From positions 1 through 53,049 of the forward strand of contig JAFDZV010000034.1 in NCBI GenBank assembly GCA_018266795.1: a stretch of DNA of 53,049 bases, in the 5' to 3' direction. Below, piece by piece: positions 1 to 8,862 of this stretch (its first letter is position 1; every line of letters starts with the position of its first letter). The stretch comes from Bacteroidota bacterium (GTDB lineage Bacteria > Bacteroidota > Ignavibacteria > OLB7). Position numbers and translations under genes: made by a program. The notes beneath the pieces were generated by a model. It worked only from the letters and a program-made list of their open reading frames with translations. It made no database searches and was not told the DNA's origin.

Positions 1-561
1 CCACTAAAGCGGGGGGTAGGTCACACAGATGGTTGTACACAACCGCAAACAAGGACATGCTGGATCGCGCAGCCCCACCGAATGAATATGATCGCCGACG
101 CAACTTGCGTCGATCAAATGAAACTATGGGCGAACAGAGGGGAATGGGATAACACGAAGATACAACGCTCAAGCCCATCCGGAGGTGGACGAACCGAGTG
201 CGGCCGAATCGTTGCACAGACACTTTGGCGACGAATGCGGCAAATGCCTGGATTGCAGAACCATACTGGATGACATGCCCGGCTGCAGAAAGCAGCGGTG
301 AGACCACCTCCTGTTACCAATGCGTTCCTCCACCAACCACGTCCCTTCCAGCCCGACTCACCCTCCCGGAATAGGAGATGTGCATGCACGAAAATGCGTA
401 GGCAACATGGATGGACAACGCGCAGGCATTCCGATCTCCATGTATGTGTATTGCACTCCATGCGTGTAGTCTGCCTTAGCCGACCAGAAATGGAATCGCC
501 CGGAGCTGCAGCTCCGGGCGATAAGCGAACAAACGCAACTCGACGCGTGCGCGGCGCGGGC
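1..561. other. Non-coding left edge, no gene supported
   Basis: I see no convincing gene here. The short open frames on both strands lack a plausible ribosome site, have no recognisable domain, and overlap one another. The only structural element is the palindrome at 495-522, described separately, which lies just beyond the stop codon of the minus-strand gene at 562-3132. The rest may be an intergenic spacer or the decayed end of something outside the window. Confidence 0.5.
495..522 (-). terminator. 28-bp perfect palindrome, likely terminator of the GH64-like gene
   Basis: The 28 bases form a perfect inverted repeat (half-site ATCGCCCGGAGCTG). It begins about 40 bp beyond the stop of the minus-strand gene at 562-3132. 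As RNA it would form a strong GC stem with a minimal loop. Only a short T-containing stretch follows on the minus strand, so it is not a classical T-tailed terminator. The same T-poor type of hairpin follows most genes in this window, which supports a terminator or 3'-end role. A protein-binding palindrome is the alternative. Confidence 0.6.
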
Positions 562-3132
562 TCACGTCGCGGCGGTGCCCCACGGACCGAACACGATATC
601 CACCGTGGCGGTGCCGGCGGGAGCGGGATCGTACTTGGAGGGGACGTTCGGCTGGCCCGAGGCCGAATGCACCGGGCTCTCGTCGTACGCGAAGCCGTAG
701 GCCTGCCCCATCAATGCTCCCTGCGGCGTTGCGGCCGCGCCTCCGGTGGCGCTGCCGCTGCCCGATGGCGTGAGCGTTGAGGCTATGCCAGACGGCACCG
801 TGTAGGTGAACGTGGTTGATGTCGGCGCGCCCGTTACCTGGAACGTGCCGTTGTACCCGGCGCAGGCAACGTTCTGGATTGCAACCCAGTTGTTCGTCGC
901 GAGCCCGTGCGCACCGGTGGTGGTGATCGTCACCGTGGTCCCCGATACCGTTGCGCCATTCGGCGAGGCGGCGATCGCTGCGGGAGTTCCGCCGGGCGAG
1001 GTGAACACCAGCACGCCGCTTACCTGCGCCGTGTGCATGAAGAGCGAGAACTGATTCTGCGGCGCGGAGGAATCGGACATCGCGGCCGGATACCAGTTCC
1101 CCTCCATTCCCCAGTACGCCGAGGTGTCGCCCGCCGTGCGGCCGGCAGTGCCTGAGGGTCCGGTGAGCGCGATCCCCCGGTTCAGCGCGGAGACGAGGTC
1201 GCGCTGAAGGCCAAGCGCCACCTTCGCGGGGGAGACGTTCGGGTTGGTATTGGTCTGCACCAGCACGTAGGCGGAGCTGTCCGCATACACGCCGGCGTTC
1301 GCAAACACCTGGAACCCCGCGCCCAGACCGGCGTTCGGCGGATCCGGCGTGAGCGGGCTGTAGAGGTTGAACACGTTGCCGTTGGTCTGCGTCATCTTCG
1401 CGTCGCTGTAGCCGGTGAACTGCAGCACGTTGGAACCGCTCACCACCTGTGGTATGCCCTGGTAGTAGTTGCTGTCATCGCCGATCATGTTGAGAAGCGT
1501 GCTGCCGGTGTAGAGTGTCGTGAGCGCCGCGGTCCACATCGTTGCCAGCGCGCTCCCGGCGTTCGCGCCGGCGGCCAGGTAGGCGCCGGGATTCAGGATG
1601 CCGGGATATTGGCCGTCGATATCGTTCGGCCCGCCGTACAGCAGCGGCGCATAGGGATTGCCGCTCGGGAACGCGGCCTGGAACGCCGCGATGATCGCCA
1701 CACGATTCACCCCCTGTGCAGGCACCGGCTGGCCCACCTGCCCAAGCTGGTTCCCGTTGGCATCGGCCAGATTGAGCGTCAACGCAAACGTGAAGCCGTC
1801 CACGGTCTGCACGTCGATGTGCAGACCGCCGCCGGCACCCAGCGCATCGATGGTCGGCTCCACGATCGAGAATGGCGGATAGCTGCTGGTAGTGTCCGGA
1901 GTGTTGGGAGGCGTATTCGCCTGCATCACGCCGAACCCGGTGGCGGACCATGCATACGGAAAGCCGGGAGGATTGGTGGGATATCCCGCGAAGCCGCTCT
2001 GCGTGGCAACGGCCGGCCAGCTCTTCGGCACCACGAACAGGTACACGCGCGCTCCATTCAGGCCGGCGGTCTGCACGGTGGGATCGAAGACGAACGTATC
2101 GTACTGCGAGATATCGAAGCTGGGGACGACACCGGTTGCGCGGGGGAAGATCAGCGAGGTGCCGCCCGCCGAGGCGGAGTTCGAGAGGACGATGGAGGTT
2201 GCAGAGGCCACGGCCGCGATCGTGGTGCCGCCCGGGATGCCCGTCCCCTGCACGGGAAATCCCACGCCGAGCCCGGCAGTGGATCCGAGCCCGCTCACCG
2301 CGTTGCCGCCGGCAGTGAGCGTGCAGCTCTGCGCCTGTGTGAAGCCCAGCGCCACTGCACTCCCGCCGGACGTTGCGGGAACGGAGAGCGTGATCTGGAG
2401 GCTGCCGATGCCGGTGATCGTGGTGTTCGCGGGAATCCCGCCGCCGCTGATAAGCGCGTTCACGGCAACCTGCGCGGCGGAGGTCACAGCGGAGAGCGTC
2501 AGCGACGTTCCGCCTGCAGCGCCGCTCCCCTGCAGCGAAAGCGAGAAGAGGAGCGGATTGGTCCCGGTGTAGACCGCGCCCGCTGTCGCCGGCTGCGTGA
2601 GCATTACCTGAGCCCCCGGCCCAACCTGCGCAACCGTAGCGCCGGCCGGGATCCCCTGGCCGGAGACCACCTGCCCAACGCGCAGGCCGCTCACCGATGG
2701 GGGCGGCACCAGGCCGGTGATCGTGTTGGAACCCTGCGTGGCCGTGCCGCCGACCATGGTCATCGCAACGACCTCCACACTCCCTGCAACCGCTGCCGTG
2801 AGGCTGTTGCTCAACGTGACCGCCATCGAGATCCCCGTTACCGTCGCGCCGGCGGGAATCCCATCGCCGGTCACCTGGTCGCCGAGGATGATGTCCGTAA
2901 ACGGAGGCAGGCTTGCAAGCGTGACCGTTGCCGATCCCTGCACTACCGAAGCCTGTACAGTAGCGCCATCAGGGAGCGGCGCCCAGCCGAGCGAGCTGGT
3001 CCCCTCCGGAAGAAGCAGCAGGTTCGAGGCCACGCTGAAGCCCAGGACACGGAGCGAATAGTCCGAACTGTCCAGACCTGACTGGTCCGTGAGATTGAAG
3101 GTGTACGGCGTGTTGCCGCCGGGTGATGCCAT
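562..3132 (-). CDS. Thaumatin/GH64 (beta-1,3-glucanase)-like protein interrupted by GIPAG repeats
   Basis: 856 residues, with no signal peptide or membrane segment. The start is backed by TGAGGAG about 8 bp upstream. The first ~35 residues (FNLTDQSGLDSSDY...) look like the opening strand of a thaumatin/GH64 fold. Residues ~80-320 then hold four copies of a repeat with core GxGIPAGxT (near 90, 160, 232 and 298). The fold appears to resume at ~335 (FDISQYDTFVFDP), with a DVQTVDGF-type core near 440 and a C-terminal GQAYGFAYDESPVH stretch typical of GH64 ends. A second insert (~730-800, TGAHGLATNNWVAIQNV) resembles small beta-domains of phage structural proteins. GH64 enzymes cleave beta-1,3-glucan, but I could not confirm catalytic acids. 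A structural or lectin-like role is possible. It is divergent from the small Cys-rich gene at 3809. Confidence 0.6.
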   Translation of the reverse strand: MASPGGNTPYTFNLTDQSGLDSSDYSLRVLGFSVASNLLLLPEGTSSLGWAPLPDGATVQASVVQGSATVTLASLPPFTDIILGDQVTGDGIPAGATVTGISMAVTLSNSLTAAVAGSVEVVAMTMVGGTATQGSNTITGLVPPPSVSGLRVGQVVSGQGIPAGATVAQVGPGAQVMLTQPATAGAVYTGTNPLLFSLSLQGSGAAGGTSLTLSAVTSAAQVAVNALISGGGIPANTTITGIGSLQITLSVPATSGGSAVALGFTQAQSCTLTAGGNAVSGLGSTAGLGVGFPVQGTGIPGGTTIAAVASATSIVLSNSASAGGTSLIFPRATGVVPSFDISQYDTFVFDPTVQTAGLNGARVYLFVVPKSWPAVATQSGFAGYPTNPPGFPYAWSATGFGVMQANTPPNTPDTTSSYPPFSIVEPTIDALGAGGGLHIDVQTVDGFTFALTLNLADANGNQLGQVGQPVPAQGVNRVAIIAAFQAAFPSGNPYAPLLYGGPNDIDGQYPGILNPGAYLAAGANAGSALATMWTAALTTLYTGSTLLNMIGDDSNYYQGIPQVVSGSNVLQFTGYSDAKMTQTNGNVFNLYSPLTPDPPNAGLGAGFQVFANAGVYADSSAYVLVQTNTNPNVSPAKVALGLQRDLVSALNRGIALTGPSGTAGRTAGDTSAYWGMEGNWYPAAMSDSSAPQNQFSLFMHTAQVSGVLVFTSPGGTPAAIAASPNGATVSGTTVTITTTGAHGLATNNWVAIQNVACAGYNGTFQVTGAPTSTTFTYTVPSGIASTLTPSGSGSATGGAAATPQGALMGQAYGFAYDESPVHSASGQPNVPSKYDPAPAGTATVDIVFGPWGTAAT

Positions 3133-3808
3133 TGTGTATACTCCTCAGTTTCCGTTATGGGTATGTAGAGGGAGGATCTCGGGGAATTCAGGACGGGGCG
3201 ATGATACGGACATTTCTTCATCCGCTGTGCCGAACCGCGGAGGGCGCGAGGCACGCAGCGAAGGCCGGCACTTGAAGAGTGCGCGCACGGCATCGCCGGC
3301 GGCAACGGCCCGCGGCACAGCCGAAGCAACAGCGGCAAACCCGGAGTGCGGCTGTAATGCCGATCGGTCCGGTGGCACGCACCAACCACATATCCGGTAT
3401 GCCGGATCGTGACCCTCCCGGGCCGTACCCGCAGGGGTACCCAAAGATGTACTCACCGCCGCGCACTGCATGCCGTAGTTTCGCACGGCTATCTTCGTAC
3501 GACCGCATTCTCCTCCTCCTTTGTACACCACAGTGACTACCGGTTGATGTTCCTCCGGGTGTAACCGGCATGCATGCGAACCAACGCGTGCGCGCAGGCG
3601 CAATGGCAGTGCCATGCCCGGCGCAACGATTGCCGTGCCCGGCAGCGCAACGAGGCAACGCCGCCGCCCTCTCATCCGGCGGCCTGTTTTTGCACGCCCA
3701 TACGTGAACGAGCGCAGCCGCCACACGTGAACGGGCACATCCGGTAGAGAGAATGGAACGCAGAACAATCCCCCGTATTCCTCAATCCATATCAAGGGAG
3801 AATGTACC
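3133..3808. promoter_or_regulatory. Divergent intergenic region, GH64-like gene and small Cys-rich gene
   Basis: 676 bp separate two divergently transcribed genes, so promoters for both should lie here. The ribosome sites are visible at each end (TGAGGAG on the minus strand near 3141-3147, AAGGGAGAA on the plus strand near 3793-3801). I could not identify a convincing -10/-35 pair or the CGTTACC heptamer array seen elsewhere. Open frames across this stretch look like noise of a GC-rich sequence. Confidence 0.4.
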
Positions 3809-4255
3809 ATGATCAATCGCACACGCATCCTGGGTCTGGCCGCGGCCATGGCCATCGTCGCACTCCTTTCAACCGTTGGAACGGCCACCGCCCAGGGAGT
3901 GCCCTGGAACTGCAACACGACAACGATCTGCAACCTGACGCACTGCCCGGCTCGGCTCTCCATCGGCACGATACCGTTCAGCATCATCACCGTCAACCTG
4001 AACGCAGGCCAGTGCGTATCCGTATCGACCGCCGGCATCACCTCCATCGATCGCGTGATCGGAGCGGCCGGCGGCGGCTATCCGGTCCTTGCGCCGCCAC
4101 CGGTGCCGCCGTGCAACTGTCCGCTGGGCTCCTGGTCCGTCTGCTGCGTCACGCTGCCGCCACAGAACTGTTGCTTCGATGTCTGCTTCGATCAGACCAA
4201 GTGCCAGATTACCCTGCTTCCGGCCGCCTGCCCAACCGGCAGCTGCCGACCGTAA
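3809..4255 (+). CDS. Small secreted Cys-rich protein, paralogue of 24834-25286
   Basis: 148 residues. A clear Sec signal peptide (MINRTRILGLAAAMAIVALL...) ends near ATAQ at residue ~29. The mature part has about 14 cysteines, a proline knot (APPPVPPCNCP) and a C-terminal GSCRP. AAGGGAGAA about 7 bp upstream fixes the start. It shares most of its mature sequence with the 150-aa product at 24834-25286, including TTICN, GQC, YPVL, PPPVPPC, WSVCCVTL, PQN and CRP. Both genes sit divergent to a large minus-strand gene. I do not recognise the family. The cysteines suggest a disulfide-stabilised extracytoplasmic domain. There is no T9SS tail or lipobox, so a periplasmic or released location is likely. 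Confidence 0.85.
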   Translation: MINRTRILGLAAAMAIVALLSTVGTATAQGVPWNCNTTTICNLTHCPARLSIGTIPFSIITVNLNAGQCVSVSTAGITSIDRVIGAAGGGYPVLAPPPVPPCNCPLGSWSVCCVTLPPQNCCFDVCFDQTKCQITLLPAACPTGSCRP

Positions 4256-4294
4256 TTCGTTGCCGGTGAGTCAATGCCGGCCGATGAACACACA

Positions 4295-4332
4295 ACGGCA
4301 CCGCATTCTCCACAACGGAGGTGCGGTGCCGT
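4295..4332 (+). terminator. Hairpin terminator after small Cys-rich gene
   Basis: An 11-bp perfect stem (ACGGCACCGCA / TGCGGTGCCGT) continues into an imperfect inner stem TTCTCC/GGAGG around an ACAAC loop. It starts 40 bp beyond the stop at 4255. No T-run follows. Confidence 0.6.
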
Positions 4333-4628
4333 ATGCCATCCCGAGGCCGATGATGTTCGCCGCCATCAAGAGATGGCGCCCCATCATGCAGGCACCACAA
4401 CTCTCCCGCTATGCTAGATTTCCATTGTTGATAGGATGCCGGCCGCCGTCGATATCATGCCGGCCCCTCTCCGCATGCACCTCCTCTCGACGCATGCTCT
4501 CTCCAATGCAGTGCTCCGTATCGGCCACGTCGTCGCAGCATCGGGCGGTTCGAGCACAACCAATCTGCTCTTCCAATTCCTCATCTCACTATCTTTTCCT
4601 ACTCTCTTCTCAATCTCGTGCAACATTC

Positions 4629-6440
4629 ATGACGATCGCAGCACTCATGGCCAAACAACGTCCGAACCGATCCAGCAACACCCGAGTTCATCCGGTCGAC
4701 GCATTCCTCGACGAACGCGGCCTCCGTAAGGAAGCCGGCCGCACGGTTTTCGAAGCTGGCAAACGTCTGTTCGTTGCCGATTGCGTTCGCACGATGGACG
4801 AGTACGATGATATGGTGGCCGCCATTGTATTCGACGGCGAGCCAAACCAGGCGCAGTTGGCCGTTCACGGCGACGCACTGGCTTTTGCGTGCACCTGTGA
4901 TAACGGGATGGACGGCCGCTTCTGTATGCACTGCGTGGCATTGGCGTTGGCATGGATAAATCGCATGCACGGCCGGCGGGTTGTGGATGGCGGCGGTACG
5001 AGCGGAACCGGCGACGTTGATATCGAGGATGTGTTAGCCGCGCTCATGGTCGCCGACAAGGAGATGCTTGTTGCGATAATCCTTTCGCAGGCGACGGCAC
5101 ACCCGGAATTGATGCACGGGTTGCTGGAGATGGCTGCGAAGGCGAAAGCGGAGGGGGCGATCGGGATGAACGACGAGGCAGAAGAATTCGATCTGGATGC
5201 TGCACGTCGTGATATCGAGATGGTGTTCACCGAGTACCGGCTCGGGCGGGCAGGCTCGGCGGGAATATTCGCGGCGGACCTCGTGGAGATTGCGCACGAA
5301 CTGACGGGATTGGTGGAGACCGGCGTGGACCGGGGAAAGCTGCTGGACCTTATCGAGTTCATTCTCATACAGACCGCTCACGCAACCGAACGTGCCCGCC
5401 GCGACGCTCTGCGGCCGGCTCTCTCCGCGATAGCCGGAACATATTGTCTCATTCTGCATGCCGCTCTGCGCAGGCCGGAGGAGCAGGCCGCACGACTCCT
5501 TGCAGTTGCATTGCAGGGGGAATCCACCAACCTGGCACAGACGCTCGCACGCTCACTGCGGCCGCTCTCGGACGAAACCGTAGCGAAACTACGCGCACAA
5601 TGTGTGGCCTCGTGGGAAAACGCGCACTTCGCGGATGACGGCGCCGATGAACAGACGGAGATGCTTGCGACCTTCATTCTGGAATTTGCCTCGGAGTATC
5701 GCGACACGGATCTGACACTCGCCGTACTGACGAAGGATCCCACAACCGGCATGGACTATCAGGCTATCGTCCAGACACTGCAGAAGGCGGGCCGCAACGA
5801 CGATGCACTGGCATGGGCGGAACGTGGCCTGGCGGCCTTACCACTGCATGACAGCGTTCCCATTGTTGACTATCTAAAGGGAGAGTACAGACGGCGCGGC
5901 ATGCAGCGGCAGCGTACCGAGATGATGCTGATCGATTTCGCGCACCGCCCATCGACGGCTACATACAGACAGCTTCGCATATCCGCTGAGGAGGCCGGCA
6001 TGTGGGATGAGATGCGGACACGAGCATTCGAGACAGTACGCGCTCTCACCAGCGCAGGCACCGAACCGGATGCGACACTTGCGGTGCAGATGCTGGTTCA
6101 CGACGGGAACATCGACGCGGCATGGAACGAGGCGCTCACCGCAGGCTGCAACAACGAGACCTGGCTTATCCTTGCGTCGCATCGCAGTGCAACGCATCCG
6201 GCCGATGCGATTGCAGTCTATACGGCACGCATCGAGGAACTGGCAGGCACCACGGATCAGGAGTCGTATGCGGAGATCGTTCGCATTCTGCAGCTGGCCG
6301 CACCATTGATGGAGGTATCGGAGCCGAGCTTCAATGAGTACGTGGCGGAACTTCGCACGCTGTACAAACGCCGCCGCACGTTCATCGGGTTGCTGGATCG
6401 GGCCTTTCCGGATCGGGCCTCCACGACGGCGCAGGAGTGA
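4629..6440 (+). CDS. SWIM zinc-finger protein with a helical repeat C-terminus
   Basis: About 603 residues from ATG 4629; the ATG at 4647 (MAKQRPNRSSN) is an equally plausible start, and neither has a strong ribosome site. Residues ~88-101 match the SWIM zinc finger C-x-C-x8-C-x-H (C88, C90, C99, H101), preceded by the usual short beta region (FVADCVRTMDEYDDMVAAIV). SWIM fingers bind nucleic acids or proteins. The remainder (~130-600) is almost wholly alpha-helical, with alternating helix pairs near the end (DYQAIVQTLQKAGRNDDALAWAERGL; YAEIVRILQLAAPL) that resemble TPR-type repeats. This architecture is common in uncharacterised bacterial SWIM proteins. It is cytoplasmic, with no link to the toxin genes visible beyond position. 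A hairpin follows at 6550. Confidence 0.85.
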   Translation: MTIAALMAKQRPNRSSNTRVHPVDAFLDERGLRKEAGRTVFEAGKRLFVADCVRTMDEYDDMVAAIVFDGEPNQAQLAVHGDALAFACTCDNGMDGRFCMHCVALALAWINRMHGRRVVDGGGTSGTGDVDIEDVLAALMVADKEMLVAIILSQATAHPELMHGLLEMAAKAKAEGAIGMNDEAEEFDLDAARRDIEMVFTEYRLGRAGSAGIFAADLVEIAHELTGLVETGVDRGKLLDLIEFILIQTAHATERARRDALRPALSAIAGTYCLILHAALRRPEEQAARLLAVALQGESTNLAQTLARSLRPLSDETVAKLRAQCVASWENAHFADDGADEQTEMLATFILEFASEYRDTDLTLAVLTKDPTTGMDYQAIVQTLQKAGRNDDALAWAERGLAALPLHDSVPIVDYLKGEYRRRGMQRQRTEMMLIDFAHRPSTATYRQLRISAEEAGMWDEMRTRAFETVRALTSAGTEPDATLAVQMLVHDGNIDAAWNEALTAGCNNETWLILASHRSATHPADAIAVYTARIEELAGTTDQESYAEIVRILQLAAPLMEVSEPSFNEYVAELRTLYKRRRTFIGLLDRAFPDRASTTAQE

Positions 6441-6795
6441 GCGGCGATATCACACGAGTGCGGACTGTGCAGAGTATGGCTCACCGCAGCCATACGGCCA
6501 TGAGACACACAACGATCCACCCATTGCCTCCAGGCAGCCCACCATGCAACGGCCGGAGTACGGCTCCGGCCGAACACAGGGCGCAACTCCTGATGGGTGA
6601 TTCTCTGCCGTCGCGGAGTTTTCTACCGGCTGTGAAACGGCTGCCACAACAGGATCGGCATCACACCGTTCGTGCGCAGCCCCGGCGATGTCCAATTCAC
6701 GATTGCCTGACGCTCTTACCTGATATGATTCCGATGCCGGTTCCACTCGCGATACCGAACGGCGACGGACTCCTCTGAGCACACTTCCACATCTC
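6441..6795. other. Intergenic spacer between SWIM gene and third small secreted gene
   Basis: This stretch holds the hairpin at 6550-6572 and presumably the promoter of the gene starting at 6796. I see no credible gene and no heptamer array. Confidence 0.4.
6550..6572 (+). terminator. Hairpin terminator after SWIM gene
   Basis: A 9-bp perfect stem CGGCCGGAG / CTCCGGCCG with a 5-nt loop lies about 110 bp after the SWIM gene stop. No T-run follows. Confidence 0.5.
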
Positions 6796-7212
6796 ATGAG
6801 AAGAATCATGGCAGACATTTCCCGACGCAGATGGCTTGCCGCACTCATCGGCATGCTGGCGCTTCTCCTTGCCGGACTCGCGATGCCTCGCACCGCTGCG
6901 GCACAGGGTTGCTGCGGTACATACAACGTGCTCGTCCAGAATACCGTCCCGAACAGTTGCTATCCGCTGACGGCGGTCACCACATGGGCAAACGGGATCA
7001 GCGGCGCCACAACACAGACGGCTCCGGGTATTGTCACGGTCACGGCACCGAATCCTCCCGGTTGCTGGCAGACGCTCACCGGGCTCGTCATCAACGGCGT
7101 CTCGGTGCCTCCCCCATTCACCGGACAGACGGTGAATCTGGGCGGCGGGTGCATCGTCTCGATCGGGATATTCTCCACGGCAGGCGGCTGTATCACGATC
7201 GTCGTCTTCTAG
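6796..7212 (+). CDS. Small secreted Cys-containing protein
   Basis: 138 residues from ATG 6796 (MRRIM...); an internal ATG at 6808 (MADISRRRW) is also possible. A twin-positive start and hydrophobic core (LAALIGMLALLLAGLAM) end at a clear signal peptidase site near AAAQ. The mature ~100 residues begin with GCCGTYNV and have six cysteines. They are rich in Thr, Val, Gly and Pro and end in hydrophobic CITIVVF, so a small beta-sandwich is plausible. It resembles the 3809 and 24834 proteins in size, export and composition (GC start, PPG and PPPF turns) but the alignment is weak, so homology is uncertain. I do not recognise a family. Confidence 0.75.
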   Translation: MRRIMADISRRRWLAALIGMLALLLAGLAMPRTAAAQGCCGTYNVLVQNTVPNSCYPLTAVTTWANGISGATTQTAPGIVTVTAPNPPGCWQTLTGLVINGVSVPPPFTGQTVNLGGGCIVSIGIFSTAGGCITIVVF

Positions 7213-8083
7213 GCCCGTCCGATGATTGTCCTGTGGGCCGCGCCGCGAGCGGGCGCCCCTGGCAGGGCGTACGAACCAAGCGAACACTACGTCCAGCAGG
7301 TGCAGTGCGGCCAGGAACCCTCTAGGCGCTGCTATCCGGACCAGACAGGATTGGCAGGCGAAGCCTGATCGCCCCGCATCGTAGCAGAGACACTTGTCGC
7401 CACACTCACTATGCTCTTCCCTACAGGCATCGCGGAAGCTCCGGTTGGTCCCCGCACTGAAGGAACTTCACGACCTGCCGGATCAAACTCTCGCTGAATA
7501 TCTTCCCAAGCGCCACGCCAACATATACCACCACGAGCACAACTGCGCGCGCTCAGACATCCGCCGTTACCGAATCGGCATCATGCCATTACACCCTGCA
7601 TATAGATTTGCACGTGTTTATCGCGGCACGGAGTGATATCAAACGCGGGCCGGCGAAGTAACCGAAACGGCACATCGGGGTATTATTGAAAATCCCCCTG
7701 CTTCGCACGAAATCGAAGGCCGTTACCGGGCACCCGGCCGGCCGTTACCCATGGGAATTAGATTCGCACATGCATATTGCACCTCGCAGCGTCGTCTCCG
7801 TGGATATATCGTCCGATTACGGGGACGGGTGGAGGCAAATCCATTTGAGTCGGGTGGATATGCGATCACGATAGTATCTCCGCGCATGAGTGATCATGAA
7901 ACCAGATGCCGTTTCGCATGTACAACAACTCGATCGCCGAAACGATCCCGTGCCGGCGGACCGCGCAATGAAACCGCAGGAGGAGTTATGAATCAGGAGC
8001 CGTTCCCACGTACGTCGGCCACGTGCCGGCCCAGTCGAATCATCAACACCCCATCGTCTCGAACATTCACAGGAGGAGGCGCC
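7213..8083. promoter_or_regulatory. Long intergenic region upstream of the lipoprotein gene
   Basis: 871 bp without a supported gene. The notable content is the CGTTACC direct repeat at 7721-7749, and a further CGTTACC at 7565 with a degenerate CATTACA exactly 22 bp later at 7587. The lipoprotein's strong ribosome site AGGAGGAGGC is at 8071-8080. The local base composition is less GC-biased than in the genes. Confidence 0.5.
7721..7749 (+). promoter_or_regulatory. CGTTACC direct repeat, 22-bp step: candidate SARP-type operator
   Basis: The heptamer CGTTACC occurs at 7721-7727 and again at 7743-7749, a start-to-start step of exactly 22 bp (two helical turns). The same heptamer with the same step occurs three times in the divergent region beside the SARP-like regulator (12406-12456). 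SARP regulators are known to bind heptameric direct repeats spaced 11 or 22 bp apart, typically about 8 bp upstream of the -10. Here TTAGAT starts 8 bp after the second heptamer (7758-7763), a weak -10 candidate. The nearest downstream gene is the lipoprotein at 8084. Confidence 0.55.
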
Positions 8084-8686
8084 ATGAAACGCATGCTTCT
8101 GCTACTCGCGCTTGCAATTGCCCCGATAATTCTATGCGCACCGGGGTGCGACATCTCGCCCACAGGCCCGAACGGCACGGACGTGGGATCGCAATTCAAG
8201 CCCACGAAAGGAGAGGACTCGACCGCGCATGCCGCCAACCCGCTGCAGGATCCGTACCATCCAACGCCGGTGAAGGGAGGCACTGTCGGGGATGCCTCCC
8301 GAATTCCGAGCGTCGTGGCGACGATCTTTCAACCGAACAATCTTGGCAACACGCACATTCAGACTGGGAACATCAGCATCCGGCCGGACTCAATCAACTG
8401 GAAGCTGGATTTCGCACCGGAGGGAGATATGCCGATAGAATGGGTGGCGTCCATCGACAAGTTCCCTGCTCCGTTCGACTTCAACAACTACGTAACGACA
8501 ACAACAAGCTCGCCGTCAATCGGAACATGGGAGGCTCCGTACGGAGCAACAACGATCGCCCTCACCAATCCCGACCTCGAGGCGGAAGTCGGTATGTATT
8601 ACCGGGTAACCATCCGGTACGTGAACAAGGAGGGGGCCGTTGGCAATGTGGAGCAGTGGTTCACGTGTGTGCTCGTATATGGCTGA
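8084..8686 (+). CDS. Lipoprotein of unknown function
   Basis: 200 residues, starting at ATG 8084 with a near-perfect ribosome site (AGGAGGAGGC) 3 bp upstream. The signal MKRMLLLLALAIAPIILCAPGC ends in a lipobox (CAPG-C at residue ~22), so the mature protein is lipid-anchored. The mature region has a Gly/Asn/Pro linker followed by a beta-rich domain (NISIRPDSINWKLDF...; GMYYRVTIRYVNKEG) resembling a fibronectin/Ig-like sandwich. I do not recognise a family. It lies downstream of the 22-bp CGTTACC repeat and may therefore be under control of the regulator at 8863-12309, but the 5' untranslated region would be long (>300 bp). Confidence 0.8.
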   Translation: MKRMLLLLALAIAPIILCAPGCDISPTGPNGTDVGSQFKPTKGEDSTAHAANPLQDPYHPTPVKGGTVGDASRIPSVVATIFQPNNLGNTHIQTGNISIRPDSINWKLDFAPEGDMPIEWVASIDKFPAPFDFNNYVTTTTSSPSIGTWEAPYGATTIALTNPDLEAEVGMYYRVTIRYVNKEGAVGNVEQWFTCVLVYG

Positions 8687-8720
8687 GCCGGTTGTGGCCT
8701 CAAGCCGCATGAACTTGGCC

Positions 8721-8755
8721 GCGCGGGCGTCCTCGATCGTTGAGGGCGCCCGCGC
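8721..8755. terminator. 14-bp-stem hairpin between convergent genes
   Basis: A 14-bp stem (GCGCGGGCGTCCTC pairing with GAGGGCGCCCGCGC, one wobble) with a 7-nt loop sits 35 bp after the lipoprotein stop and about 110 bp beyond the regulator's stop on the other strand. It can serve both converging transcripts. No T-run on either side. Confidence 0.65.
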
Positions 8756-8862
8756 CACGTTCAACCACCGGCGCGCATGCTTTCATGCTACGCACCGGTC
8801 TCATTAGTGCGTTCCAGTCCCGTCGCAACACGACATGGCACGATTCCGGCGAACAACCACTA

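Noticed and set aside
2840..2852. Single CGTTACC words inside the GH64-like gene
   Set aside because: They lie in coding sequence without a 22-bp partner, so they are not counted as operator sites.
1609..3081. 490-residue plus-strand open frame inside the GH64-like gene
   Set aside because: Antisense to a gene with clear repeats and a ribosome site; sequence is Arg-rich low-complexity without a domain.
3145..4047. 300-residue minus-strand open frame overlapping the small Cys-rich gene
   Set aside because: No ribosome site or domain, and it overlaps a gene with a clear signal peptide and paralogue.
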